Assembly (NCBI RefSeq): GCF_900110995.1 | Contig: NZ_FOJF01000001.1 | Span: 1,505,199-1,569,198 of the forward strand | Direction of reading: 5' to 3' | DNA from: Chitinophaga sp. YR573 | GTDB taxonomy: Bacteria > Bacteroidota > Bacteroidia > Chitinophagales > Chitinophagaceae | Length of the DNA: 64,000 nt | Shown here: one piece after another, positions 26,686-34,654 of the stretch | Layout: each line of letters opens with the position of its first letter | Numbering within the stretch: position 1 is the stretch's first letter | The notes under the pieces: model-generated | Databases searched by the model: none | What the model was told of the DNA's origin: nothing | The model's input: only the letters and a program-made list of their open reading frames with translations | Program-made: the position numbers and the translations under genes

Positions 26686-27740
26686 AACTTAATACCAATT
26701 TGAACAATCCGCCTTGCCCCCCTTACTCCATATGTAACCTCGATAGATACTATTAAGTATGTCCCGCTACGTTCCTGGTACTTGAGATCTTCAATAGCTG
26801 CTCTATAACCAGGTAGACAATACGGCTGTAAAAAAGCAGTGATTTTACCCTCATAGCCGGAATAACTAAGTGTACTTAACATCTCCTTTGCCATCTTACC
26901 CAAAGTCTCTTTATCGGTCACCACATGCGTTTTAATCACCTTTGTCTCTCCATCTGACCCAGCCTCCCCGACAATTTTTACCGTTTTGTTTTTAGCCTTA
27001 CCCACAGTAAAGAATTCGCTTTCCGCTTCCGCCATCTGTGTGCCGCCTGTTTTCTCAAGGCCCAGGAAGCGAACCGTTACATTTTGATTTTTCGCCTGTC
27101 TTAACTTCATGTTATCATCCTTCACCACATTCCACCCTAAACGATACTTAACATCAGGGGTAGTATTCTTCCTCGTAATAACATCTGTTAATACTAAACC
27201 GGCAAACAATATATTTCCTCTGAAATAAGCCTGTATCGTATTATGACTAATCTTTTTAATCAACTCTAATACCTCCGTTCCACTATGCTGTTGAAGAACC
27301 AATTTATCCAGGATAAAAGAGGGGATATGTTCTTCATCCAAAACAATATCCGTACCCTGGACCAAATACCTTAAAACATCGATCAATTCCGTCCTTACAA
27401 ACGTTCTTTGATATGTCTTGTTCCTTAACTGATAACTATATCCTTCCGCCTCTATTTCAAGCGGATCAGTAAAATTTATTCTATTGATAAACCCTTCAAA
27501 TTCTGGTTTCAACGTACCATTATACCCCAATTCAATAGAGACTTTATCCCCTTCTGTAAATTGCTTTGCCGTCTCCACGCTTTCCGTTATTACCTGACCA
27601 GCACGTATTATGCGGGCCGTAATAGGCAATTTAATAACAGCACGATCTACGTACTCATACAGGCTCTTATTGATCTTTACCTCTACCGGTTTGACCTTCT
27701 TAAATAGCCCTATTGTTATATTTGAATTGAGCACGAACAT
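26682..27740 (-). CDS. Phage baseplate hub protein (gpD / Mu gp44-like)
   Basis: This 352-residue hub forms the trimeric centre on which tube and spike sit. The protein has a beta-rich gp27/gpD-like organisation: SIELGYNGTLKPEFEGFINR in the first barrel, EIEAEGYSYQLRNKTYQRTF, and a C-terminal YQERSGTYLIVSIEVTYG that closes the second barrel. Length is close to gpD-type proteins. It overlaps the start of the spike-like gene by 4 bp. Confidence 0.75.
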   Translation of the reverse strand: MFVLNSNITIGLFKKVKPVEVKINKSLYEYVDRAVIKLPITARIIRAGQVITESVETAKQFTEGDKVSIELGYNGTLKPEFEGFINRINFTDPLEIEAEGYSYQLRNKTYQRTFVRTELIDVLRYLVQGTDIVLDEEHIPSFILDKLVLQQHSGTEVLELIKKISHNTIQAYFRGNILFAGLVLTDVITRKNTTPDVKYRLGWNVVKDDNMKLRQAKNQNVTVRFLGLEKTGGTQMAEAESEFFTVGKAKNKTVKIVGEAGSDGETKVIKTHVVTDKETLGKMAKEMLSTLSYSGYEGKITAFLQPYCLPGYRAAIEDLKYQERSGTYLIVSIEVTYGVRGARRIVQIGIKL

Positions 27741-28288
27741 TAATCAATTATTAAGTCGAAAATCATATCACTTTCAACTGATATTTCAAAAGCCTTTGCA
27801 TGCTCTATACCTTGCATGTCCGGGAATTTCACATCCCGGATAATTACCTTTTCATCAAATTCTCCGCTCAAAACGATCGCACTTAAAGCACACTTAAGTG
27901 TAATTGATTTGTTCTTCTTAAAGATATTATGGAGGTCAATAATTTCTTGCTCCGGGAAATCATTCAACTCATTGACGAATATGCCTTTTATGTTAAAAAC
28001 ATAATCGTCAATGTTAATCAACTCATGTACTGAACCACCCCTTTCAGGCATGGAGGTACTGACATATGTTTTTTTCCAGTTCATAGACATTACAGCGAAA
28101 GGAATAAAATATCCATCCAACCAAACCGGTAGAAAAAATTCACGCCCTAAGTTATCACTGCCATAAAATGGCTGTCCCAATAGACTGTTTTCAGTCCTTG
28201 CAAGAGCGGACGGTATAACAGGTTTTTGCGTAGGAGCTTCATACCCAAAGGCCCGTTTGAAAATTTCTTTGATATTAAAGTGCGCCAT
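27740..28288 (-). CDS. Bacteroidota phage tail protein (DUF6046-like), unknown
   Basis: The 182-residue protein has the pattern FPEQEIIDLHNIFKKNKSI and KVIIRDVKFPDMQGIEHAKA, which I associate with DUF6046-type proteins of Bacteroidota prophages. It lies between tape measure and hub, the position of the LysM/DNA-circularisation protein in Mu and P2. It probably bridges the tail tube and the hub. The family call is tentative. Confidence 0.6.
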   Translation of the reverse strand: MAHFNIKEIFKRAFGYEAPTQKPVIPSALARTENSLLGQPFYGSDNLGREFFLPVWLDGYFIPFAVMSMNWKKTYVSTSMPERGGSVHELINIDDYVFNIKGIFVNELNDFPEQEIIDLHNIFKKNKSITLKCALSAIVLSGEFDEKVIIRDVKFPDMQGIEHAKAFEISVESDMIFDLIID

Positions 28289-30236
28289 TTGTATCGCCGT
28301 TAAATGAGTGTAAAACTCTTACAAGAGATTCGCGAATGATAGATTCCATTTCTCTGCCAGCATCTTGATTACTCATCACATGCAATTCCAGGTGTTCAAT
28401 TTGTTTTTGTATGTTAATGATAACAGATCGTTGTCCGCCCTGGCTAATCTTCTTTGCCTTTCCATCAGTAAAGAACTCACCGTCATCACCTCCCATACCA
28501 TCGCCACCAGTGCTATTATCTGTTATAGCTCCTTTAGCTGGCTTCCCATGCTTAACGGGCGTAGTCTTCCCGAAATCAAAAGCCTTATTGTATACATCAG
28601 TTGCAATTTTTATTTGTTTTTGCATTTGAGATACGTCCGGTTGCAACGTCTCAATTGTTTTGTTTGCCGTCTTATTCGCTCCTGTAAGTGCTTTCATTCT
28701 ATCCAACAACACTTGCTCTTCTGTTGTTTTAACGGAGGTACTGACAGGAGATATACCGGAACCATTCTGAGAATGCAGAACAACTGTCGTTCCCTTACCA
28801 CTACGAATCTTATCTTTCAGGTACTTTTCAACAGCTACTTGTTTTTGTCCTAACGATAAATCATTCCTGGTAGCAATGTCGGGGTTCGCTTGTACAAGCA
28901 ATGATATGATATCAGACACTGTTTCGCCGCTGGTTTCCCGGGCTTTATTAAGTTTTATTATTTTATCTGCTCCTGCTAATTCAATTGTAGAAGCGATTCT
29001 CTTTTGATTAAGCGCAACAATAACTTTATTTATATTGTCAGCCAGCTTACCATATTCAATTGCCTCTGCATTAATACCTTTTGTCAAGTTTGGATTAATG
29101 TCAGACAATTGCTTCATTAACTCCAACCTCCTTGCCTGAGAGGTATTGGTGTTGGTTAATTCTGTCTGTAATTTTCGTATCGTAAGTATTTGCTGGTTGA
29201 CCTGATCACCAACTGATTTCCCATTTTGTAACGCCTTCATAAACGCGGAGGCCATATCCAAGAGGGAATTTGTCAACGGTAAAAAAGATTGACCAACCTG
29301 TATTTGAAATGCCGCATAATGCCCTTTTAAGAGCTGTAATTTACCGGCCGTCGTCGCGGCAATGGTATCCATCATCCCGTAAAACTTTCCACCCGCAGAC
29401 GTAGCAACTTCAAAAGCTTTGGCTATTGCGGCGGAAGTTATTTGCCCTTTGGACATCATTTCCCTTAACTGACCAACAGTGACGGCATGCTTTAGCCCGA
29501 ACTGTTTCCAATGTTCTGATATAACACTCAAAGGGTTAAACCCTGCGTTAACATATTGTAACAAGTCCTGCCCCATTAATTTGCCGGCCGCTCTCGTTTG
29601 TGCAAATGCAAGTGTTAGAGAGGACATCCGATCAACGTTACCCATTGAGATATCCCCAATCATTTTGAGGTCTTTAATAACCTCTCTATCCCCAACGCCG
29701 AACCCCATCAATGTCTGTGCATTCTGATACACAGACGTCCCCATTATTGTGTTTTGCTTAAGGTCTAATAACTTACTTGATAGAGCCTGTCCTCTGATCG
29801 CGCTACCTGCAAGAACTTCATAGGATTTGTTCTTGACTTGAAATTCCATTGCAGCAGAGATACTGCTTGTAGCAAATGCCAATGCGGCCCCAACGGTTAC
29901 AATCCCGGCAATTTTTCCTTTTATGTCAGACCATATACCACCACCACTACTACCCATATTATTTATTCTGTCAATCTCCCTTTGTAGATTCTTAGCTTCG
30001 CGGGTTGCGGCCTTAAAATCAGACTCTAAACGGGTTGTAGCTCTTGTCCTATTAACAGCTGCGAGTCTTGCACTCAATTCACTCAGGGACGCGGAGAATT
30101 GACGACTACTACCATTCGCTCTACTCATATTATTTTGAATCTGAGTAGCCGTTGCATTACTTACCTGAGCAGCATTACGCATTTCAGGAGTAAGCATATT
30201 CTTTAGTCGAAGAATGAATTCTAATGCGTTTCCCAT
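28275..30236 (-). CDS. Tail tape measure protein
   Basis: This 653-residue protein sets the length of the tail. The N-terminal half is helical coiled coil (ANRT/LNRT-like repeats, AATREAKNLQREIDRINN). A hydrophobic stretch at about 107-135 (GKIAGIVTVGAALAFATSSI) is typical of tape measures, and a conserved tape-measure block follows (MGTSVYQNAQTLMGFGVGD, ALTFAQ/GKLMGQDLLQYVNAGFNP). The C-terminal end is Gly/Asp-rich. Using the usual 1.5 angstrom per residue rule, a tail of roughly 95-100 nm is inferred. Confidence 0.88.
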   Translation of the reverse strand: MGNALEFILRLKNMLTPEMRNAAQVSNATATQIQNNMSRANGSSRQFSASLSELSARLAAVNRTRATTRLESDFKAATREAKNLQREIDRINNMGSSGGGIWSDIKGKIAGIVTVGAALAFATSSISAAMEFQVKNKSYEVLAGSAIRGQALSSKLLDLKQNTIMGTSVYQNAQTLMGFGVGDREVIKDLKMIGDISMGNVDRMSSLTLAFAQTRAAGKLMGQDLLQYVNAGFNPLSVISEHWKQFGLKHAVTVGQLREMMSKGQITSAAIAKAFEVATSAGGKFYGMMDTIAATTAGKLQLLKGHYAAFQIQVGQSFLPLTNSLLDMASAFMKALQNGKSVGDQVNQQILTIRKLQTELTNTNTSQARRLELMKQLSDINPNLTKGINAEAIEYGKLADNINKVIVALNQKRIASTIELAGADKIIKLNKARETSGETVSDIISLLVQANPDIATRNDLSLGQKQVAVEKYLKDKIRSGKGTTVVLHSQNGSGISPVSTSVKTTEEQVLLDRMKALTGANKTANKTIETLQPDVSQMQKQIKIATDVYNKAFDFGKTTPVKHGKPAKGAITDNSTGGDGMGGDDGEFFTDGKAKKISQGGQRSVIINIQKQIEHLELHVMSNQDAGREMESIIRESLVRVLHSFNGDTNGAL

Positions 30237-30250
30237 ATCCTGTTTAAATT

Positions 30251-30290
30251 AAAAGACCGATCACTGAGTAAAGATGATCGGTCTTTTTTC
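30251..30290. terminator. Hairpin with T-run overlapping the end of the frameshifted chaperone
   Basis: AAAAGACCGATCA pairs with TGATCGGTCTTTT around about ten bases. The stop of the -1 frame chaperone (30261-30263) lies inside the stem. It sits between tail chaperone and tape measure within the late operon, so it may attenuate rather than end transcription. Confidence 0.65.
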
Positions 30291-30467
30291 CTCAGTTCTT
30301 ATACGTGCAAGGATTGCGATTTCTTCCGCCCAATCGTTGTCAGATAATTTCCTGAGTTGTTTTTCTGTAAAGCCCATATAATACATCAATAGGCGGTCAT
30401 GATATTTAATAAAATTGTCCGGGGTCATTTCTCCGCTGGCTTCTTCTATATTTCGGATAAGATCCCC
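30261..30467 (-). CDS. Tail assembly chaperone, frameshift extension (-1 frame, Mu gp42-type)
   Basis: This open frame has no start of its own at its 5' end and follows the shorter chaperone in the -1 frame. Reading from the slip site gives GDLIRNIEEASGEMTPDNFI and then KYHDRLLMYYMGFTEKQLRK, ending in a TGA at 30261-30263: 68 residues. A -1 shift on A-AAA-AAG (30473-30467) fuses it to the upstream protein, giving about 180 residues. The G/GT pair with a -1 slip is widespread in long-tailed phages, and the longer form recruits the tape measure. Confidence 0.8.
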   Translation of the reverse strand, partial: GDLIRNIEEASGEMTPDNFIKYHDRLLMYYMGFTEKQLRKLSDNDWAEEIAILARIRTEEKRPIIFTQ

Positions 30468-30784
30468 TTTTTTTTAGCCATCAGTTCTTCTACAAATTCA
30501 ATCAGTCCAAAATAATACCCGTTCACTTTTCGGATATCTTCATCCCCACCAAGCCAGATTCCATTGATTACGGTTTCGTTGAATTTAGTGGTATCCCTCT
30601 CCATTTTCTTCACAGCAAGTCCGTAGATATCTCTATCTACAGGGCGGAGATAACAGATTTTGTCCTCAATAACATAGGTGAATATTTTATCAATCTTGTG
30701 TTTGGCCTTCCAGGTATCAATCACGTCCTGCGTTACTTGACCACTCAGTGTAAGATTGTTTGCAATTGTGGTGGGTGTGTCCAT
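30446..30784 (-). CDS. Tail assembly chaperone, short form (Mu gp41-type)
   Basis: This 112-residue protein starts MDTPTTIANNLTLSGQVTQD and ends MAKKKGILSEI. It lies between the tail tube and the tape measure, the classical place of the G protein. The eight-A run in the AAA AAA AAG GGG codons near its end (30475-30464) forms a slippery site; a -1 slip continues into the overlapping frame. No other motif identifies it, but position plus frameshift make the assignment strong. Confidence 0.85.
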   Translation of the reverse strand: MDTPTTIANNLTLSGQVTQDVIDTWKAKHKIDKIFTYVIEDKICYLRPVDRDIYGLAVKKMERDTTKFNETVINGIWLGGDEDIRKVNGYYFGLIEFVEELMAKKKGILSEI

Positions 30785-30843
30785 TTTATTATATGTTTTA
30801 GAATGAAATGAATGATAATAAAAGTGTTTGAAAAAAAAGAGCG

Positions 30844-31272
30844 TTATACCTTAACCTTCCGCAAGAATAAGAACGGCAATGAGATTTCCTTAAACTTATC
30901 ACCTTGCTTCATGCCGTCCTCCGCTTCTGTGAATTCAAGATGTACCAACGTGTCTGTACTTAATGCAAGTGCCTCAGGCTTGAGGTAGACACATGTTATT
31001 GTTATAAACTTGCCTGGAACATCTATAAGATCTTCAAACCCCGCAGCAACAGCGGCCGCATCGAGTATATCATAATCACTTTTTAATAGCATCAGCGTCC
31101 CGTCATAATTCTTATTTCCGCGCTGTATACCTTTCCCATCTGCACCCTGGCCAAACAACACCTCTTTCTCCTGCTTTTTCTTATAAACCAATCCCCGCAG
31201 ACCGGTAAGCTCAACGCCCAATATCGAAACGTGAACGTCTGCATATTCATACTCGCGTGAATCAAAACCCAT
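30844..31272 (-). CDS. Phage tail tube protein
   Basis: This 142-residue protein polymerises into the inner tube through which DNA passes. It has the beta-rich layout of contractile-tail tubes (ADVHVSILGVELTGLRGLVY, GADGKGIQRGNKNYDGTLML, VHLEFTEAEDGMKQGDKF). It follows the sheath gene by 26 bp, as in Mu-like and P2-like modules. Confidence 0.8.
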   Translation of the reverse strand: MGFDSREYEYADVHVSILGVELTGLRGLVYKKKQEKEVLFGQGADGKGIQRGNKNYDGTLMLLKSDYDILDAAAVAAGFEDLIDVPGKFITITCVYLKPEALALSTDTLVHLEFTEAEDGMKQGDKFKEISLPFLFLRKVKV

Positions 31273-31298
31273 TGTTGTAAATTAAAAAGGTTAAAAAA

Positions 31299-32528
31299 TT
31301 AAGCGGTGGTGAATCCCTGATATACACTGATATAATCAAGAGATCCCTTAGGACGGTATTGCACAAAAATGTATACGCCTCCTGTTTGCAGGATATTGAA
31401 ATTAGGGTTGCTAATACCATTCGCTGCATACAACGCCGCATACTTATCAGCAGCGGGATTTACTAAGGCTATAACTGCTGCACTGCCATTAGGGTTGAGG
31501 CTTAGTTGCGACCTGATTTCATTATCGATATTCTGCACAATAGAATCAGACAACGCCTTCTCTACAATTACCGATAGACGACCACCTGAATCAACATTCA
31601 CGTCATTTTTCACCTGCGTATAATACGTAGCTTTAATGATCCTGGTGATGTTGTCGGAGATGCGTCCGTAACGAAGATTGTTATAATCGTCGGTAGGAGC
31701 TGTCAGCGTAGAATCATATGTGATTACATAGCCGCTGTCAACCTCATTCTTTTCAATCGTGATATACCTCTTATTGAAGAGTGTATCCAGGTCAACGCTG
31801 GACATGTCATCTACCTTGATTGCCCCGATTTTCACTACCGCCGTTTCAGATATGTTAAGCGAACCGTCAAGTATACGGCCTGCATTCTGTTGCGGTTCAA
31901 TACCTGCCTCACGCCCCATCACCAACATAGTAGCAAATTGCGTAAAGCCGTCAATATTCGCTGTAACGATACTAATATTGCGATCAGAGGCGGCTACATA
32001 GTCTTTTGCGGTATTAGTATCAACAAAACCAAAGCCGTCTACAAACGCCCGGAATGGTTTATCCTTTGCTAACCAGGCATTGCACAACGTTTGCGCGGCA
32101 ACTACCGCATTATGCACATCCACATCGAACCCGTTTGTAATAACCGGCTCGTAGTCCTCCGCTGGAAATTTGATGAATGACAACAGCCGTATATCACCGT
32201 TCCCTGCATTCAGCACCTTGTCTGCATTAACAGCGGTAGCCGCTGTTGCCAATAAGGTGGCTTGCGCAAGGCACATTACATACAGCTTCGTACCTTCCGG
32301 TGCTTCCGCAAAGTAATAGTCTGTAATCGCCTGTAAAGCCTCTTCATTACCAACCTGTCCTAATGCCGCTGTTGCTTGCAGGATCGTGTTCACGACAAAA
32401 GGAACACCGAAGCCCGCAACAGGTGCAACAGGTGATGATATGATTACAGCAGACGTGCCGAAAACAGAAGGAGCTTTTAAGTTCAGCCCCCCGTTCATAA
32501 GATTAATAGTCAAGCCAGGACGTCCCAT
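31299..32528 (-). CDS. Contractile tail sheath protein (DUF2586-like)
   Basis: The 409-residue protein forms the contractile outer sheath. It resembles the Bacteroidota DUF2586 sheath group: GRPGLTINLMNGGLNLKAPS at the N-terminus, TKLYVMCLAQATLLATAATA, and a C-terminal subdomain ending YFIFVQYRP-like (GGVYIFVQYRPKGSLDYISV). It marks the phage as a myovirus. The tube gene follows directly. Confidence 0.82.
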   Translation of the reverse strand: MGRPGLTINLMNGGLNLKAPSVFGTSAVIISSPVAPVAGFGVPFVVNTILQATAALGQVGNEEALQAITDYYFAEAPEGTKLYVMCLAQATLLATAATAVNADKVLNAGNGDIRLLSFIKFPAEDYEPVITNGFDVDVHNAVVAAQTLCNAWLAKDKPFRAFVDGFGFVDTNTAKDYVAASDRNISIVTANIDGFTQFATMLVMGREAGIEPQQNAGRILDGSLNISETAVVKIGAIKVDDMSSVDLDTLFNKRYITIEKNEVDSGYVITYDSTLTAPTDDYNNLRYGRISDNITRIIKATYYTQVKNDVNVDSGGRLSVIVEKALSDSIVQNIDNEIRSQLSLNPNGSAAVIALVNPAADKYAALYAANGISNPNFNILQTGGVYIFVQYRPKGSLDYISVYQGFTTA

Positions 32529-32572
32529 TTTCTTGTGCTTTATTTACTTGTAAAAAAGATTGATTAACGCGG

Positions 32573-33022
32573 CTACTTTTTAGCAGCAGCTTTTTTAGCG
32601 GCAGCAGCTTTTTCAGCAGCTTCCTTTTCAGCAGCTTCTTTAGCAGCAGCTTTTTTAGCGGCAGCAGCTTTTTCAGCAGCTTCCTTTTCAGCAGCTTCTT
32701 TAGCAGCAGCTTTTTTAGCAGCAGCTTCCTTTTCAGCAGCTTCCTTTTCAGCAGCTTCTTTTTCAGCAGCTTTTTCAGCAGCTTCCTTTTCAGCAGCAGC
32801 TTTTTCGTCCGTATCAATAAAGTCCTGTACCGTAGCGTAAGCAATCCATTCAGACCGCTTTACCTCTTCGATTTCATCTTCCGTTCCCAGGAAACGACCA
32901 TGATTTGTAGCATTGTTCTTTTCGAAAAACACCTGTTCGTCGGTTGTAATGAAAAGCAATGCAGATTTCGGATAGTTTGGAAAATATTGGCCAGCAATGG
33001 CCATGAGCATTTCTTTATGCAT
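32573..33022 (-). CDS. Phage protein with a long Ala/Lys/Glu repeat tail
   Basis: I do not recognise the N-terminal domain of about 70 residues (AIAGQYFPNYPKSALLFITT, GRFLGTEDEIEEVKRSEWIA). From about residue 76 to the end, the protein is a nearly pure Ala/Lys/Glu repeat (EKEAAEKAAEKEAAEKEAAE-type) predicted to be one long charged helix. I chose ATG at 33022 because an upstream start would overlap the endolysin gene. It sits between endolysin and sheath, near the position of the Mu gp37/38 genes. Confidence 0.7.
   Translation of the reverse strand: MHKEMLMAIAGQYFPNYPKSALLFITTDEQVFFEKNNATNHGRFLGTEDEIEEVKRSEWIAYATVQDFIDTDEKAAAEKEAAEKAAEKEAAEKEAAEKEAAAKKAAAKEAAEKEAAEKAAAAKKAAAKEAAEKEAAEKAAAAKKAAAKK
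32580..32790. repeat. Tandem repeat encoding the Ala/Lys/Glu tail
   Basis: A 60-base unit is repeated exactly at 32581-32640 and 32641-32700, followed by a diverged third unit. Smaller CAGCAGCTT sub-repeats continue to about 32800. Exact copies suggest recent expansion by slippage or unequal recombination. Confidence 0.9.
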
Positions 33023-33032
33023 AAATAAGTTT

Positions 33033-33524
33033 TTAGTGTAGTTGAATGAATCCTTTGATAGTGGTGATGGATCGATGCCTGATACAGACCTCATAGCCTT
33101 CTCTGCTACCATCATCATTTGTATTACCTTCTACCGTCTCTATCAACCCTCTCGAAATAGATTTTACCAGTCCGGTGTGACCGGTTCCCTTGCCAGTATC
33201 CATAATGAATATATCACCAGGAGAAACGGACGAGGAACGATTAACCAGTTTGCGAAGTGTATTTTCGTTCCACTGCCTTAACACACCGCCTGTTTTTATC
33301 AATGGATTTTTAATATCCAATTGCAATGCGGCTTGCGACGCGCACCAATACACAAAAGCCATGCACCAGGAATAACCGGGCTTTAGTCCTACACTCGCTA
33401 AGTACATGTTAACTTTTTCACCGGAATTGCTACCCTTTGGTTGCTCCTGTACACCCACCTGAGTGAGAGCAATCCGCAGGGTAGCAGCGGCAAGGGTTTC
33501 CGGTATAGTGGTTGATGCGTTCAT
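33033..33524 (-). CDS. Endolysin (CHAP/NlpC-type peptidoglycan hydrolase)
   Basis: This is a predicted cell-wall amidase or endopeptidase that breaks the peptidoglycan at lysis. The 163 residues show the catalytic Cys in GYSWCMAFVYWC (C54), the His in GTGHTGLV (H116) and the Glu/Asn in ETVEGNTND (near 132-134). SSVSPGDIFIMD precedes the His. No signal peptide is seen, so a holin is needed for access. It follows the helical gene and the holin candidate on the same strand. Confidence 0.85.
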   Translation of the reverse strand: MNASTTIPETLAAATLRIALTQVGVQEQPKGSNSGEKVNMYLASVGLKPGYSWCMAFVYWCASQAALQLDIKNPLIKTGGVLRQWNENTLRKLVNRSSSVSPGDIFIMDTGKGTGHTGLVKSISRGLIETVEGNTNDDGSREGYEVCIRHRSITTIKGFIQLH

Positions 33525-33952
33525 TATTTCTCAGCTGAGTATTTTGCCTGGACAAAAAGATCATACACATGTTGTGCTTTCTTCTCATCATCCAGTGTAC
33601 GAGCCAGTATACTAGCCAGTTTCGCTAACAATGCTTCCTGTAATTCAGGGTTGCGTTTCTTTATTTCCGCAACAAAGCATTTTAAGCGATCTTCCAGGGT
33701 AATAGCACCCTTGCATTCGCTCACGATGTTAAGACCGTTGATGGCAACACCAAGGCCATATACCAACTTTGCGCGGACAAATTCATCCACATCTGATGGA
33801 ATGATCGCTGTTAAGATTTCCGCAACAGGGCTGGAAAGAATGGCTTTAAGTGATGTTGTCACCTTCAATGCTGTATCTACATTTGCTTCGATATAGCTAT
33901 CAAATTGCCGCAACAGAGCTTTAATTTTTTTACGCAGTTTATCGCAAAACAT
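33524..33952 (-). CDS. Phage protein in the lysis/tail-completion region, unknown
   Basis: This 142-residue, mostly helical protein (MFCDKLRKKIKALLRQFDSY, AEILTAIIPSDVDEFVRAKL, LQEALLAKLASILARTLDDE) shares no motif that I know. It overlaps the endolysin start by 1 bp and follows the holin candidate by 11 bp, so it could be a spanin- or antiholin-like partner, or a virion protein. I see no membrane helix or lipobox, which argues against a spanin. Confidence 0.6.
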   Translation of the reverse strand: MFCDKLRKKIKALLRQFDSYIEANVDTALKVTTSLKAILSSPVAEILTAIIPSDVDEFVRAKLVYGLGVAINGLNIVSECKGAITLEDRLKCFVAEIKKRNPELQEALLAKLASILARTLDDEKKAQHVYDLFVQAKYSAEK

Positions 33953-33963
33953 AATTTATCGTT

Positions 33964-34149
33964 TTAGAGGTTTCTTTTTCCCTTCCATTCGTTCCGTATC
34001 TTGACCATGTTGTACAAAATGGATGTACCACCGGATACTACAGCGATGATGAAGAGTATACGAGACTGTGTGAGCTCCTGAAACCAAGCTGCTCCAAGTG
34101 TCAGAAAACACATTGTCCAACTGGCTCCGTCACTGTGGGGATTATTCAT
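33964..34149 (-). CDS. Holin candidate (small membrane protein)
   Basis: This 61-residue protein has one clear membrane helix (ILFIIAVVSGGTSILYNMV) and a weaker hydrophobic stretch before it (MCFLTLGAAWFQEL). The C-terminal end is very basic (KIRNEWKGKRNL). Size, two hydrophobic segments and position next to the endolysin are those of a small holin. Direct functional evidence is lacking. Confidence 0.6.
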   Translation of the reverse strand: MNNPHSDGASWTMCFLTLGAAWFQELTQSRILFIIAVVSGGTSILYNMVKIRNEWKGKRNL

Positions 34150-34181
34150 TTAACCCTGTTTAAGCGTTACTTAAATGCCGC

Positions 34182-34595
34182 TTAATAACGGAAGTACTCA
34201 TCTGCACGCCGCAACAACGCGGCGGTTATAGTAGCGGCCATTGAACCTGAACCGGTAAATACCGCGCGGTAACTATTGTAATTTGTAGCTGTAAACGTCC
34301 ACACCTTTGTATTGGTCGTCACATTCGTTAATGTAAGTGTATCGGTCACTGAGAGCCAGTTAACGCCATCAACGGTAGCCTGTATATATGCACTACCTGC
34401 AACCGTACCACTTACCTTTAATGCGGCTACCTGGATAGTTTTCAGACCCGAACCAATACCGTTGAAAGAAAGGTTTACTGTCGCGGCGTTAGTGAGTGTA
34501 CTGGATAGCAAAAGCCGTTCGCTTTTCGGAGCTTGTGCATAACTATTGATCGAGATGGCCATAGTGGCGCAAAGAGCTATTAAAATCGTTTTCAT
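34182..34595 (-). CDS. Secreted small phage protein beside the major capsid gene
   Basis: This 137-residue protein begins with a clear signal peptide (MKTILIALCATMAISINSYAQ). The mature part is a single beta-rich, Thr/Ala-rich domain (KTIQVAALKVSGTVAGSAYIQ, TNTKVWTFTATNYNSYRAVF), similar in style to small Ig-like decoration domains. It lies 59 bp after the major capsid gene, where a head decoration protein or tail connector would be expected. A Sec signal peptide at that position is unusual. Confidence 0.65.
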   Translation of the reverse strand: MKTILIALCATMAISINSYAQAPKSERLLLSSTLTNAATVNLSFNGIGSGLKTIQVAALKVSGTVAGSAYIQATVDGVNWLSVTDTLTLTNVTTNTKVWTFTATNYNSYRAVFTGSGSMAATITAALLRRADEYFRY

Positions 34596-34654
34596 TTTGC
34601 TGATTGAGTGAATGAGTAATGAAAGGGACGAAAGCCCTCAGAACAGGCGGAAAA

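Noticed and set aside
32580..32820. Coiled frame on another strand or frame of the Ala/Lys/Glu repeat
   Set aside because: The poly-Leu/Lys frame in the alternative reading is a product of the repeat composition, not a separate gene.
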